This document shows, piece by piece, positions 28,517 through 38,249 of a DNA stretch of 64,000 bases; the first letter of the stretch is position 1, and each line of letters opens with the position of its first letter. The DNA lies in contig OZ242051.1 in NCBI GenBank assembly GCA_965205255.1, forward strand, positions 3,038,001 through 3,102,000, written 5' to 3'. Source of the stretch: G965205255 sp965205255. GTDB lineage: Bacteria; Pseudomonadota; Gammaproteobacteria; Pseudomonadales; Endozoicomonadaceae. The notes beneath the pieces were generated by a model. It made no database searches. It was not told where the DNA came from and saw only the letters and a program-made list of their open reading frames with translations. A program made the translations under genes and the position numbers.

Positions 28517-29298
28517 TAGCGAATAATTCCCCGCTTAGACTTTTTTATACTTTGAATAAGTATCGTTATTTCAGGCATTGCCAGTTTTTCAAGCGTTGCC
28601 AGTTTTTCAAGCGTGATAAGGGCATCTTTTATAAGATTGCCTTCACGATAAATGATTTTATACGCTTTTTTTAGGGTGTTGATAGTATCTAGTGACAAAC
28701 CACGCCGACGCATGCCTTCGTAATTCATACCTGTTGCTTTTGCAGGATTACCCGCCGCCATCACATAAGCTGGTACGTCTTTGAATACAGATGAAGCAGC
28801 CCGAACCATACTGAAGTCACCAATTCTACAGAATTGGTGAGATGCCGCAAAACCTCCAAGAACTACATTGTCGCCTACAATAACATGACCAGCCAATGTA
28901 GCATTATTCGAAAAAATACACCTATTACCAATAATACAGTCGTGCGCTATATGTACGTAAGCCATAAACAAATTACTGTTGCCTATTCTTGTGACTCCGT
29001 TATCCTGTATAGTTCCTCTGTGAATAGTGCATCCTTCACGAATAACATTGTTGTCACCAATTTCAAGTCGGGTAGGTTCTCCTGAATATTTTAAATCCTG
29101 ACAGGCTTCACCGACTGAGGCAAACTGAAAAATTTTGTTGTTACAACCTATTTTTGTCGGACCTTTAATAACAGCGTGAGAGTGTATTGTAGTTCCTTTG
29201 CCTATTTCAACATCTTCACCAATAACAGCAAAAGGACCCACGCTAACCTCATCAGCTAACAGAGCTCTTGGATGAATAATAGCACTGGTATCTATCAA
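28516..29298 (-). CDS. lpxA: UDP-N-acetylglucosamine acyltransferase
   Basis: 260 residues of left-handed beta-helix with hexapeptide repeats. HIAHDCIIGNRCIFSNNATL contains the catalytic-site His region, and the C-terminal helical part (about 190-260) is typical. First step of lipid A synthesis. The start is TTG at 29298, just after the fabZ stop, with AAGGAA upstream. A short internal duplication (LEKLATLEKLAMPE) near the C-terminus is unusual. Confidence 0.95.
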   Translation of the reverse strand: MIDTSAIIHPRALLADEVSVGPFAVIGEDVEIGKGTTIHSHAVIKGPTKIGCNNKIFQFASVGEACQDLKYSGEPTRLEIGDNNVIREGCTIHRGTIQDNGVTRIGNSNLFMAYVHIAHDCIIGNRCIFSNNATLAGHVIVGDNVVLGGFAASHQFCRIGDFSMVRAASSVFKDVPAYVMAAGNPAKATGMNYEGMRRRGLSLDTINTLKKAYKIIYREGNLIKDALITLEKLATLEKLAMPEITILIQSIKKSKRGIIR

Positions 29299-29300
29299 GG

Positions 29301-29732
29301 CTATCGTTCCTTCTTTGCGCAGGTTACTTCACCAGAGCATGCTATTTTTCCATTAACCAGTGCCTGACAAGCAAACTTGCTTATGTGACGTTTTTTTGCC
29401 ATAAACTTAGCACGCAAAATAAGCTGGTCACCCGGAACAACTGGCTGTCTGAATTTGATTTTATTTGCACCTGCAAAGAGATAAAGATCGCCTTCTTTTT
29501 TGCCTTCAAGGCTGAATCCAAGAATTCCCGCAGCCTGAGCCATTGCTTCAATAATCAAAACCCCCGGCATAATTGGATTTTCTGGAAAGTGACCGTTAAA
29601 AAAGTCTTCGTTAGCAGAGACGTTTTTATAGCAGGTGATAGTCTGTTCGTTAGTATTAATATCCACAACCCGGTCTACTAAAAGAAACGGGTAGCGTTGC
29701 GGCAGAAGTTTTTTAATTTCCTCTATGTGCAT
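29301..29732 (-). CDS. fabZ: (3R)-hydroxyacyl-ACP dehydratase
   Basis: 143 residues from the ATG at 29732, close to the family size. The frame is open 18 codons upstream to a GTG (29786) that lacks a ribosome site, whereas GGA/GAAGAG precedes this ATG. The hot-dog active site FNGHFPENPIMPGVL has the catalytic His, and IIEAMAQAAG the Glu. It supplies unsaturated and saturated acyl-ACP for phospholipid and lipid A synthesis. Between lpxD and lpxA as usual. Confidence 0.93.
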   Translation of the reverse strand: MHIEEIKKLLPQRYPFLLVDRVVDINTNEQTITCYKNVSANEDFFNGHFPENPIMPGVLIIEAMAQAAGILGFSLEGKKEGDLYLFAGANKIKFRQPVVPGDQLILRAKFMAKKRHISKFACQALVNGKIACSGEVTCAKKER

Positions 29733-29807
29733 CTCTTCATTCCGTACAGCTGTATTAAATTTTTTTAGTTCGTCGGTATTCAACACAAGACTGTTAGTAA
29801 AGCTAAA

Positions 29808-30839
29808 TCAATCTCTAAGGCGTTTTTCAAGCACCTTTACACGTTTAAATAACTCATCTAAGTGGTTTAAACGGGCTGAACTCTTTCTCCAGTTTTTAAA
29901 TGGTTGGCTTCTGTTACCACCTGGAGACCACTCGGATTTTTCATTCGTTATGGATTTTGTGATTATAGCTGCTCCGGCTATTCTCACATCATTTGCAATA
30001 CTAAGATGACCATTAATGTTTGCCCCTCCGCCGATCATGCAACCTGATCCAATGGTTGTGCTACCTGCAATACCTGCATTAGCAGCAATAGCTGTTTGTG
30101 TACCAATTTTAACGTTATGAGCTATCTGGATTTGATTGTCAAGGATCACATTATCTTCGATAACAGTATCATCAAGTGTACCTCGATCGATGGTTGTGTT
30201 TGCACCAATTTCTACATTATTGCCAATGAGTACTTTTCCCAGTTGGGCAATATGAATCCATTGTTGACCATCGTGAGCAAAACCAAAGCCTTCAGAGCCG
30301 ATGACTACCCCTTCATGAATAGTGCAACATTTTCCAATGACAGTTCCATGGCAAAGGGTAGAATTACTTCTGATGTGAGTGTGTGAACCAATATGCACAC
30401 TAGCACCAATAAATGAACCAGCATCTACTCTTGTTTGCTTTTCTATAATTGCTCCGGGTTCAATGACAACATTCGGACCAATGATGGCAGAGGAGTGAAC
30501 ACTGGCTTCGCTGGAAATAACAGCGGTTTTATGAATACCTTCAGGTGGCTTAAACGATTGATCAAACAACTTAGACAGCTTCGCAAAAGCAACATAGGGT
30601 TGCTTATGTATGAGTGCATTGCCTGTAAAGGTTTCAGCGACCTCTGATGTCATAATAACAGCCCCTGCCTTGGATATTTTAAGATACTTGGCGTAAGACG
30701 GATTGGTTAAAAAACTTAAACTCTCTTTGGTCGCACTCTGTAAAGTGGATATGCGCCGGATAATGGCTTTCTGGTTTCCCTGAATTGTTGCACCTGCAAC
30801 ATCAGCCAGTTCTTTGAGGGTGAACTGTTTTTCGTGCAT
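29808..30839 (-). CDS. lpxD: UDP-3-O-(3-hydroxyacyl)glucosamine N-acyltransferase
   Basis: 343 residues. The N-terminal uridine-binding domain (FTLKELADVAGATIQG) is followed by a hexapeptide-repeat beta helix with QIAHNVKIGTQTAIAANAGI, which holds the catalytic His, and a short C-terminal coiled segment. Third step of lipid A synthesis. Follows skp in the same direction. Confidence 0.96.
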   Translation of the reverse strand: MHEKQFTLKELADVAGATIQGNQKAIIRRISTLQSATKESLSFLTNPSYAKYLKISKAGAVIMTSEVAETFTGNALIHKQPYVAFAKLSKLFDQSFKPPEGIHKTAVISSEASVHSSAIIGPNVVIEPGAIIEKQTRVDAGSFIGASVHIGSHTHIRSNSTLCHGTVIGKCCTIHEGVVIGSEGFGFAHDGQQWIHIAQLGKVLIGNNVEIGANTTIDRGTLDDTVIEDNVILDNQIQIAHNVKIGTQTAIAANAGIAGSTTIGSGCMIGGGANINGHLSIANDVRIAGAAIITKSITNEKSEWSPGGNRSQPFKNWRKSSARLNHLDELFKRVKVLEKRLRD

Positions 30840-30871
30840 TCTTTTTACATCCGTCCGTCATTCGTCCACGG

Positions 30872-31393
30872 TTATTTTTTGGCCGTTGACTCTTTGTTCA
30901 GTTCATTAAGAACCTGTGATGAAACGTCTGTTTCTTCGGCTCGATAAATAACCGATGACTTTTCAATTACTAATGATAACTTTAGCTTTTTAGCAACGCT
31001 GGCAACAGCTTTCTTAAGCTTTGGCTCTAAACGCAAAAGTTCTTTTTCATCGGCCTGATCTTTTTCCTTACGCAAGGTTTGTAACCTTTCAACAAAACTC
31101 TGTTTCTCCTTCTCAAGAGCTTCCTGCTTTTTGGAAAGGGCTGTTTTGCTCATGGTCAGGCTGTTCTTTTTAAGCTCAGATTCAGCCTTTTGGATAGCAT
31201 CATGCTCTGCAACAAGTTTATCTAGTTTTGGCTGAAATGATGCCTTCGATTGTTTTGCGTATTGTTTGGCAGTAGCAGACGTTAAAAGCACTTTCTGGAC
31301 ATCAACAACTCCAATAGTTGTTGATGCGTAACTTTTTGTCAATAAAGGAGCAAGGGCAATAGCCGCAATTAATAGTCTTTTTTTCATTACCAT
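30872..31393 (-). CDS. skp: Skp/OmpH periplasmic chaperone
   Basis: About 173 residues from the ATG at 31393, preceded by GGAG at good spacing (an in-frame ATG lies five codons upstream). A signal peptide (cleavage near SYA/STT) is followed by IGVVDVQKVLL and a long charged coiled coil (about 40-130). Skp trimers hold unfolded outer-membrane proteins for BamA, whose gene is directly upstream. Confidence 0.92.
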   Translation of the reverse strand: MVMKKRLLIAAIALAPLLTKSYASTTIGVVDVQKVLLTSATAKQYAKQSKASFQPKLDKLVAEHDAIQKAESELKKNSLTMSKTALSKKQEALEKEKQSFVERLQTLRKEKDQADEKELLRLEPKLKKAVASVAKKLKLSLVIEKSSVIYRAEETDVSSQVLNELNKESTAKK

Positions 31394-31518
31394 TTTAGAT
31401 TTCTCCATTATTTAAAGAGATGTGTGTTTAAAAGTCTTCAGCCATAAAATGTAGAGAATTCTAACATACTCTGACAGTATTGAGTGAATATAAACTGGTG
31501 TTTTTTCATAGATACTGC

Positions 31519-31555
31519 ATTTATTGCCTGAAATATTACAATTCAGGCAATAAAT
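31519..31555. other. Stem-loop between bamA and skp
   Basis: A 14-bp perfect inverted repeat (31519-31532 with 31542-31555) and a nine-base loop, ten bases beyond the bamA stop. No U-run follows on the minus strand, so it may be an mRNA-stabilising or processing hairpin rather than a full terminator. Confidence 0.55.
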
Positions 31556-31563
31556 ATGCTTTC

Positions 31564-33909
31564 TTAGAAGGTTGTGCCCAAAGAAAACTGGAATACTTGG
31601 CTCGAATCTGTTTTACCTTTTTTCAATGGTTCAGCAAGACTAAAGGTAAGAGGACCCAAAGGTGTTATCCATGTCAGACCAATGCCGGCACTGTAGCGTA
31701 GACTGCTTAGATCAGGTCGGTGACAATTTGTACTGTATGCCTGACCAGCATTATGGGGGTCAGTAGCGCTTACAGTACGGTCTGAGCAGTGGGTAGACCA
31801 AACGTTGCCCATATCCATAAATAAACTTGCCTGAGCTGAACGCTTATCTTTTAAGAATGGAAGAGGGAATAACAATGACACACCACCATCTGCTACCGCA
31901 TTACCACCAATAGGATCTCTTTTTCCGTCCGTTTGAAGCGCTTGAGGACCAAATGTGCCGTATTCAAAGCCTCTGACCGATCCTGTGCCGCCACCAAAGA
32001 AGTTTTCATAAAAAGGCAGAGCTTTTGAGTTGAGTCCATCTCCGTAGCCTAAGTGGCCATGAAATCTAAGAGAGAAGTTGTCACTTAGTTGATGCAGATA
32101 TTGCCCTGTATAGTTGAGTTTATAAAAAGTTTGAGAACTACCGGGTACAGCGACTTGCAAGCTTGCACTTTGAGCATAACCGGCAGTAGGAAGTAGACCA
32201 TAGTTCAACTTCGATTGAGACCAACCTAAAGTAGAGGTAAAAGTGTTATAGCTTTTCCCGTGTTTATTCAGGAAATCCTGAATAAAGTAGGCAGGGGTAT
32301 TGCCTTCTTTGACACTGGTTTGTTCAGCACCTAATGCCAGTGAAAGCCTAGAAATATCAGAAACAGGATAACCAAACTGAATGTCACCACCCAAACGGTC
32401 AAGATTGTAGTTAGTGACATCAATTTTATTGTAATTTGTGGTGTTATAATATAGGTTAAATCCGCGACTAACCCCGTCAACTGTATAGAATGGGTTGTTA
32501 TAACTGAATTGATAGTTTTTGGTATATTTGCTGGTCTGAGCACTTAAATTGACTGAGTTTCCGGTACCAAGAAAATTTTGTTGATTGATCGAACCACCTA
32601 ACAGCAAACCATCTACCTGAGAAAAACCAATGCTGGCTACTAATGAACCAGAGCTTTGTTCCTCAACATCATAGTTAAGGTCGACCTGATTATCAGAACC
32701 CTGAACGGGAACACTTCTGGAGTTGACGTTCTTGAAAAAACCAAGACGATTAAGGTGGTCTGTAGAGTCTTTAATTTTAACATTGCTGGCAAGAGCGCCT
32801 TCAAACTGACGCATTTCACGCCGCAATACTTCATCTCGTGTGCGTGTATTGCCAATAAAATTTATATAACGAACATATACTTTTCTGCCAGGAGTTACAA
32901 AAAAGGTCAGGTTAACGGTATGTTTTTTTTGGTTTATCTCAGGAATAGGATTAATGTTTGCAAAAATATAACCCTTGTCTCCCAGTTTGTTTGAAATTTC
33001 ATCTGATATTTTTGTTACTTTCTGAAGAGAAAAAGTTTCACCAGTTTTAATGGATATCAATTTTTGAATTTCAGGTTCAGAGTAAACTAAATTACCCGAA
33101 AGTTTAATTTTTCCTACTTTAAATCGTGCACCTTCGTTTATATTTACAGTAATGTATACTTGGCTCTTATCGGGTGTCACAGAAACTTGTGTTGAATCAA
33201 CCTTGAAATTAATATAACCACGATCCATGTAATAAGACTTTAGTCGTTCGAGATCACCAGCTAGTTTTTCACGAGAGTATTTATCATCACCCTTAATCCA
33301 TGAGCTCCAGTGACGAGATTTTAGCTGAAAAAGATCAAGCAGATCTTCTTGGTTAAATGCGTGGATACCAACAATATTAATGCCCCGAATAGAAGCATTT
33401 TTACCTTCATTAATGGTGAGTTCTATATTGATCCGATTTCTGGGAAGTGGCGTGACTTTGGCATTTACATAGGCACTGTATTTTCCTTGCGAAACGTACT
33501 GCTGTTCTAGTTCCTGCTGAATTTCTTTTAGCGTGGCCGGTTTATAAATATCACCGTCAGATAAGCCGGCTTGTTTTAATCCTTTCTTCAGGTTGTCAGT
33601 GCTGATCGCTTTGTTACCAGTAATTTTAATATCATTAATGGTTGGACGTTCAGCCAGCCTGACAACAAGAGTATTGCCATTACGCGCTAGATGGATATCT
33701 TCAAAGTAACCGGTTTTGAATAAGGATTTTGCCGCATTAGCTAGTTGTGAACTGTCAATATCATCACCAATATTAATGGGAAAGGAGTTGTAAACAGTGC
33801 CAGACGATACGCGTTGTAATCCTTCAAGGCTAATATTTTTTACCACAAAGGCATTAGCTTGAGTTGCAAGTAGTATACCTGATACCACGGGTAACAGCAG
33901 TCGCTTCAT
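31564..33909 (-). CDS. bamA: Outer-membrane protein assembly factor BamA
   Basis: 781 residues. A signal peptide (about 1-20, ANA before FVV) is followed by five POTRA domains (about 21-420) and an Omp85 beta barrel. The barrel has the conserved VRGFEYGTFGP motif (the VRGF/Y lid-locking motif) and ends in the terminal aromatic signature FQFSLGTTF. Essential insertase for outer-membrane beta barrels. Slightly shorter than E. coli BamA. Confidence 0.96.
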   Translation of the reverse strand: MKRLLLPVVSGILLATQANAFVVKNISLEGLQRVSSGTVYNSFPINIGDDIDSSQLANAAKSLFKTGYFEDIHLARNGNTLVVRLAERPTINDIKITGNKAISTDNLKKGLKQAGLSDGDIYKPATLKEIQQELEQQYVSQGKYSAYVNAKVTPLPRNRINIELTINEGKNASIRGINIVGIHAFNQEDLLDLFQLKSRHWSSWIKGDDKYSREKLAGDLERLKSYYMDRGYINFKVDSTQVSVTPDKSQVYITVNINEGARFKVGKIKLSGNLVYSEPEIQKLISIKTGETFSLQKVTKISDEISNKLGDKGYIFANINPIPEINQKKHTVNLTFFVTPGRKVYVRYINFIGNTRTRDEVLRREMRQFEGALASNVKIKDSTDHLNRLGFFKNVNSRSVPVQGSDNQVDLNYDVEEQSSGSLVASIGFSQVDGLLLGGSINQQNFLGTGNSVNLSAQTSKYTKNYQFSYNNPFYTVDGVSRGFNLYYNTTNYNKIDVTNYNLDRLGGDIQFGYPVSDISRLSLALGAEQTSVKEGNTPAYFIQDFLNKHGKSYNTFTSTLGWSQSKLNYGLLPTAGYAQSASLQVAVPGSSQTFYKLNYTGQYLHQLSDNFSLRFHGHLGYGDGLNSKALPFYENFFGGGTGSVRGFEYGTFGPQALQTDGKRDPIGGNAVADGGVSLLFPLPFLKDKRSAQASLFMDMGNVWSTHCSDRTVSATDPHNAGQAYSTNCHRPDLSSLRYSAGIGLTWITPLGPLTFSLAEPLKKGKTDSSQVFQFSLGTTF

Positions 33910-34120
33910 TGAATCCGTTCTTCTATCAGTAAGGTTGAGATTAATTGATGCAATGGATCTATCATAGTGTAAAAATTAGCTTCTTTTATTTGGGATTTTA
34001 ACTACTACCTTATTAAATAAACATGCATCGGTTAAATTAATATTTAGCCACTAACCTTACACTAACAATTTGATAAATGGTAGTACAAGGTTGTATTTGT
34101 ACAACGAAATTTTATGACTG

Positions 34121-35470
34121 CTACAACCGAGCAATATCATTATAGATTGCTAAGATCATAATACATAGAATAAATGTCAGACCTAATCTTAAACCAAAAC
34201 TTTGGATTTTTTCTGGTACAGGTCGTCTGCGTACAGCTTCAATCAAGTAAAATAACAGGTGGCCACCATCAAGCGTTGGAATAGGCAATAAATTGATAAC
34301 TCCCAAGCTGACACTCAACATGGCAATGAAATAAAGAAAACTTTCAATGCCTGAACGTAAGGCTGTTCCAGCCACTTTGGCGATGGTAACAGGGCCACTC
34401 AGATTGTTAAGTGAAAGCACACCAATAATGATTTTATGTAGAGACTTTAAAGTGATGGAGGTCAGCTTCCATGTTTCTTTTGCAGCAATGGGAATCGCTG
34501 TTACAGGGTTATAAGAAATGTTTGAAATTTGGTCTGAAGGCCATGAAACAGGAGTTGCTTGTGCACCGATAAAACCGATAACATCGCCACTATTGAGTGT
34601 CTTTTTCTCTGGTGTAACTTCTAAAGATATTTTTTGATGATTGCGTAACAAATTAAATGTTAAAGATGAGGAGGCACTCTTACTGACTATATCAACGACA
34701 TCTTTCCATGTGTAAACAGATTGTCCGTTGATGGAAAGTACTTGATCGCCAGACTTTATACCTGCTCTGTTTGCAGGCAGCCCCTCAATTACTTTGCTAA
34801 TGACAGTAGGTACTTTTGGTGACCAAGTTTTAAAACCTATAGTAGATATGAGATCTTGTTTTTCAATATCTCTTGGCCAGTGTTGGATAGTTATATCATA
34901 AGAATGGGTTTGATTATTTAAATAAGTCGTTAAAGGAAAACTAGTGTTATCGCCGATAAGTCCGGCTAGTGATAAGTTAACATCGTACCAGGATTTGACC
35001 GGTTGATGATTAATGGAAATTATTCTTTCATTTGCCGTGATTCCCGACAGGGCAGCAGGTGAGTTTGGTATTACGTAGCCAATGGTTGGCATGATGGTTT
35101 TTATGCCAATTAAATACATTACCCACAGAGCAATAAAAGCCAAAATAAAGTTTGCTAAAGGTCCTGCAGCAACTATTGCAATTCTTTTCCAAACGTTTTT
35201 TTTATTAAAGGCGAGGTGAACTTCATCTGAAGCAACATTGCCTTCACGCTCATCCAGCATTTTGACGTAACCGCCAAGTGGAATAACTGAAATGGAAAAT
35301 TCCGTGCCGTATTTATCATGCCAAGAAAAGAGGGATTTACCAAAGCCAATGCTAAACTTAAGCACCTTTACGCCCATCTTTCTTGCAACCCAAAAATGCC
35401 CCCATTCGTGAATACTTACCAGAATGGCCAGACTGATAATAAAGGCAAAAATGGTTTGAAGTATGCTCAT
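34121..35470 (-). CDS. rseP: Site-2 intramembrane zinc protease RseP
   Basis: 449 residues. HEWGH at 21-25 is the zinc-binding motif in the first membrane segment. Two PDZ domains follow (about 110-190 and 205-285), and NLLPIPTLDGGHLLFYLIEA near the C-terminus has the third ligand in LDG. It cleaves anti-sigma factor RseA and signal-peptide remnants. bamA follows downstream as usual, but dxr, normally the upstream neighbour, is absent. Confidence 0.95.
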   Translation of the reverse strand: MSILQTIFAFIISLAILVSIHEWGHFWVARKMGVKVLKFSIGFGKSLFSWHDKYGTEFSISVIPLGGYVKMLDEREGNVASDEVHLAFNKKNVWKRIAIVAAGPLANFILAFIALWVMYLIGIKTIMPTIGYVIPNSPAALSGITANERIISINHQPVKSWYDVNLSLAGLIGDNTSFPLTTYLNNQTHSYDITIQHWPRDIEKQDLISTIGFKTWSPKVPTVISKVIEGLPANRAGIKSGDQVLSINGQSVYTWKDVVDIVSKSASSSLTFNLLRNHQKISLEVTPEKKTLNSGDVIGFIGAQATPVSWPSDQISNISYNPVTAIPIAAKETWKLTSITLKSLHKIIIGVLSLNNLSGPVTIAKVAGTALRSGIESFLYFIAMLSVSLGVINLLPIPTLDGGHLLFYLIEAVRRRPVPEKIQSFGLRLGLTFILCIMILAIYNDIARL

Positions 35471-35661
35471 AGTTTCTTTGTATCCATTATTTGGCAGTGT
35501 TCAGTTTATAGTGATATAGCCTTATCGTGGCACAGCTTACAACATTTGTGCAATGATAGTGTTATCTGTTGATTGGTTTCTGTGAAAAAAAAGATATGGT
35601 TTTTTATGAAACCAGATCATGATTTAGGGTTCCCACTATGCTATTTTTAAAGTCTCTTGGC

Positions 35662-36645
35662 TCAAAAAGGGCGGTTGGCAACAAGTGTTGCACGTAAAGG
35701 AGCAGGGTAACCTTCAATGGTTTGATTTTTATTTTCAGGGTTAAGGAAATCAGATAAAGACTGATAATTCATCCAGTTTGTAGAGCGTTGTTCATCCGTA
35801 TTTGTTTGATTTATATCTACGATTTTTATATTGATAAAGCCCAGTCGAGATAGCCAGTTAGATAGGTGGATGGCTGAGGGTAAAAACCAGACGTTTCGCA
35901 TTTTTCCATAACGGTTTCCGGGCACGAGAACCGATTGTTCTTCACCTTCAATCACTAGTGTCTCAAGTACTAATTCACCACCTGGTCGAAGTTGCTGAAA
36001 CAGAGACTCTAAATGCTCTAATGGAGACTTGCGGTGGTAAAGAACCCCCATGGAAAATACAGTATCAAAAGCATTCGTTTTGGCAGGAAATTCTTCCAGA
36101 CGCAGAGGAAGTAAATCAACAGGAAGCTGTAGACCTGCGTAGGTTTTGAAGGCAAAAAATTGAAGCATAAATAGCCTGGATGGATCAACTCCTATAACAC
36201 GTTTTGCGCCAGCTCCAAGCATGCGCCAGCAATGATACCCGGAACCGCAACCAACATCTAATATTAAACGACCTTTGAGTGAAGATAAATGCGGTGCAAT
36301 ACGATTCCATTTGAAATCTGAGCGCCATTCAGTATCGATATAGTCGCCAAAAAAATCGTATGGACCTTTACGCCAAGGCATTAATCCCTGCAGACACTGG
36401 TGAAGCGTTTGTTTTTGTTTTTCAGAAACAGAGGAGGATATTACAGATAATACTGATTTATTCAGTTCAACACTATCTGTCTGAATATCAGGCAGGGTGT
36501 TTACGGCATGAGACCATCTCTGCATGTCTCCATGATATTTTTCTTCCAGGATATAAGCGATAGATTGTTTGATCTTATCCTGGTAACTCTTAAGGATAGA
36601 GCTGTTAAGCCAAGTGTAAAAATTAAAAAATCTTTGCTCATTCAT
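35662..36645 (-). CDS. cmoB: tRNA U34 carboxymethyltransferase
   Basis: 327 residues. A helical N-terminal part is followed by a Rossmann methyltransferase fold with LDVGCGSGYHCWRMLGAGA and FSMGVLYHRKSPLEHL. It transfers a carboxymethyl group from Cx-SAM to 5-hydroxyuridine at the tRNA wobble position. It follows cmoA by six bases on the same strand; the two enzymes act in sequence. Confidence 0.95.
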   Translation of the reverse strand: MNEQRFFNFYTWLNSSILKSYQDKIKQSIAYILEEKYHGDMQRWSHAVNTLPDIQTDSVELNKSVLSVISSSVSEKQKQTLHQCLQGLMPWRKGPYDFFGDYIDTEWRSDFKWNRIAPHLSSLKGRLILDVGCGSGYHCWRMLGAGAKRVIGVDPSRLFMLQFFAFKTYAGLQLPVDLLPLRLEEFPAKTNAFDTVFSMGVLYHRKSPLEHLESLFQQLRPGGELVLETLVIEGEEQSVLVPGNRYGKMRNVWFLPSAIHLSNWLSRLGFINIKIVDINQTNTDEQRSTNWMNYQSLSDFLNPENKNQTIEGYPAPLRATLVANRPF

Positions 36646-36651
36646 AAACGA

Positions 36652-37377
36652 TTATTTGATAGCTAGTAAGGATATAAAGTTAAAGTGCTGGAGCCATCGA
36701 ACTACCTTGGTGTACCCCGACTTTTTAAGACGCATTTCGTGTTCTTTCAAGGTTTCGGGAATTAACACATTAGCAATAGATTGTCTCTTTTGGCTGATTT
36801 CTAATTCTGAATAACCATTGGCGCGTTTATAGTCTAATTGTAAGGGTTCAAGAACCTGCTGTTGCTCATCATTGAGTAACAGTTTTTCTGAAAGAATGAG
36901 CACGCCACCTTTATTGGTCCCTTTGCATATTTTATTAAGCAGTGCAAGCCTTTTGCCAGGTTCAATAAACTGAAGAGTAAAGTTTAGTACTACCATAGAA
37001 GCATTATTGATAGGTACGTTGCAAATGTCGTCTCTGGTTAGGGTTACAGGAACAGGACATTCATTTTGGTTTATATAGCTCTGGCAACGTTCAAGCATTG
37101 CAGGAGAGTTATCCACCCCAAATATATGACAATTTTTTTTTTGAAGACCTTTTCGCATAGCAAGTGTGGCCGCTCCCAGAGAGCAGCCAAGGTCATATAA
37201 ATGTGTGTTTTCCTGAGCATAGCGGGCGGTAATAAGACTGATTGATGAAAGGATCATCTCATAGCCTGGTACCGATCGTTGAATCATGTCTTGAAAGACC
37301 TTGGCAACACTTTCATCAAAAACAAAATCGGAAACCTTTGCTAGCGAACCAGTATAAATTGTATCTTTTTCTTGCAT
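36652..37377 (-). CDS. cmoA: Carboxy-S-adenosyl-L-methionine synthase
   Basis: 241 residues from the ATG at 37377, which overlaps the cdsA stop as TAATG (the open frame runs eight codons further up inside cdsA). The motif DLGCSLGAATLAMRKGL is the SAM-binding loop, and FDESVAKVFQDMIQRSVPGY is typical of CmoA. It makes Cx-SAM from SAM and prephenate for CmoB. Translationally coupled to cdsA. Confidence 0.95.
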   Translation of the reverse strand: MQEKDTIYTGSLAKVSDFVFDESVAKVFQDMIQRSVPGYEMILSSISLITARYAQENTHLYDLGCSLGAATLAMRKGLQKKNCHIFGVDNSPAMLERCQSYINQNECPVPVTLTRDDICNVPINNASMVVLNFTLQFIEPGKRLALLNKICKGTNKGGVLILSEKLLLNDEQQQVLEPLQLDYKRANGYSELEISQKRQSIANVLIPETLKEHEMRLKKSGYTKVVRWLQHFNFISLLAIK

Positions 37378-38183
37378 TAAAAACCTGTTGCAAACTGCCA
37401 TAACATAGCAAAAATAGGTGCAGCAGCAATCAGGCTGTCAAGCCTGTCTAAAACACCTCCGTGACCTGGTAAAATATTTCCACTGTCTTTGATGCCACGT
37501 TCACGCTTTAACATACTTTCAAATAGATCACCGAAAACAGAAAACACAAAAACGACTAACGACACCATAAATACACCTAACCTGTTGAAAGGTGCAAAAC
37601 CTGTGTATGAGACAACAATTAAAGCTAAAATTGATACCATGATCATGCCTCCTATCACACCTTGCCAAGTTTTTCCTGGGCTAAGTTTAGGGGCAAGCTT
37701 GTGCTTTCCGAACAGGCGTCCACTAAAGTAAGCGGCTATATCTGCCATCCACACAATACCAAAAAGGTAGAGTAAATAATAACTGCCATACTCCTGATTA
37801 CGAATGGTTACAAGACCAGCCCATGCAGGAATTAATACTAACCATCCGAGGATCAATTTAACAACCCTTGACTGCCATGCACTTTTAGACTCAGGGTAAC
37901 TGATGATAAGCATGATAGCCATAATCCACCATGCTAACCCAATGCCCAGTAAAAAACCGGTGCTTTGAAAAAAACTTGATCCAATGATAAGCAAGCCTGT
38001 GACTATAGCGTACATGATACGAAAAGTCTGGGTGGTAAGATGAGAAAGGTTAGCCCATTCCCAAGCTGCCAGAACAACAATAAGTCCCGTAATTACGCTA
38101 AAAATATTGATAGGAAGCAGAAATGTGATGATTAAAGCCACGGGCAACATAATAGTCGCAGTGATCACCCTTTGTTTTAACAT
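37377..38183 (-). CDS. cdsA: Phosphatidate cytidylyltransferase
   Basis: 268 residues with about eight membrane helices. The C-terminal family signature reads SMLKRERGIKDSGNILPGHG then GVLDRLDS. It makes CDP-diacylglycerol for all phospholipids. Downstream of uppS, with a 66-base gap. Confidence 0.95.
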   Translation of the reverse strand: MLKQRVITATIMLPVALIITFLLPINIFSVITGLIVVLAAWEWANLSHLTTQTFRIMYAIVTGLLIIGSSFFQSTGFLLGIGLAWWIMAIMLIISYPESKSAWQSRVVKLILGWLVLIPAWAGLVTIRNQEYGSYYLLYLFGIVWMADIAAYFSGRLFGKHKLAPKLSPGKTWQGVIGGMIMVSILALIVVSYTGFAPFNRLGVFMVSLVVFVFSVFGDLFESMLKRERGIKDSGNILPGHGGVLDRLDSLIAAAPIFAMLWQFATGF

Positions 38184-38249
38184 TCGGTATACCTATATAA
38201 GTAAATATTATCACATTTTAAGTAGTTCAGAGCTTTAACTATTTCTGTT

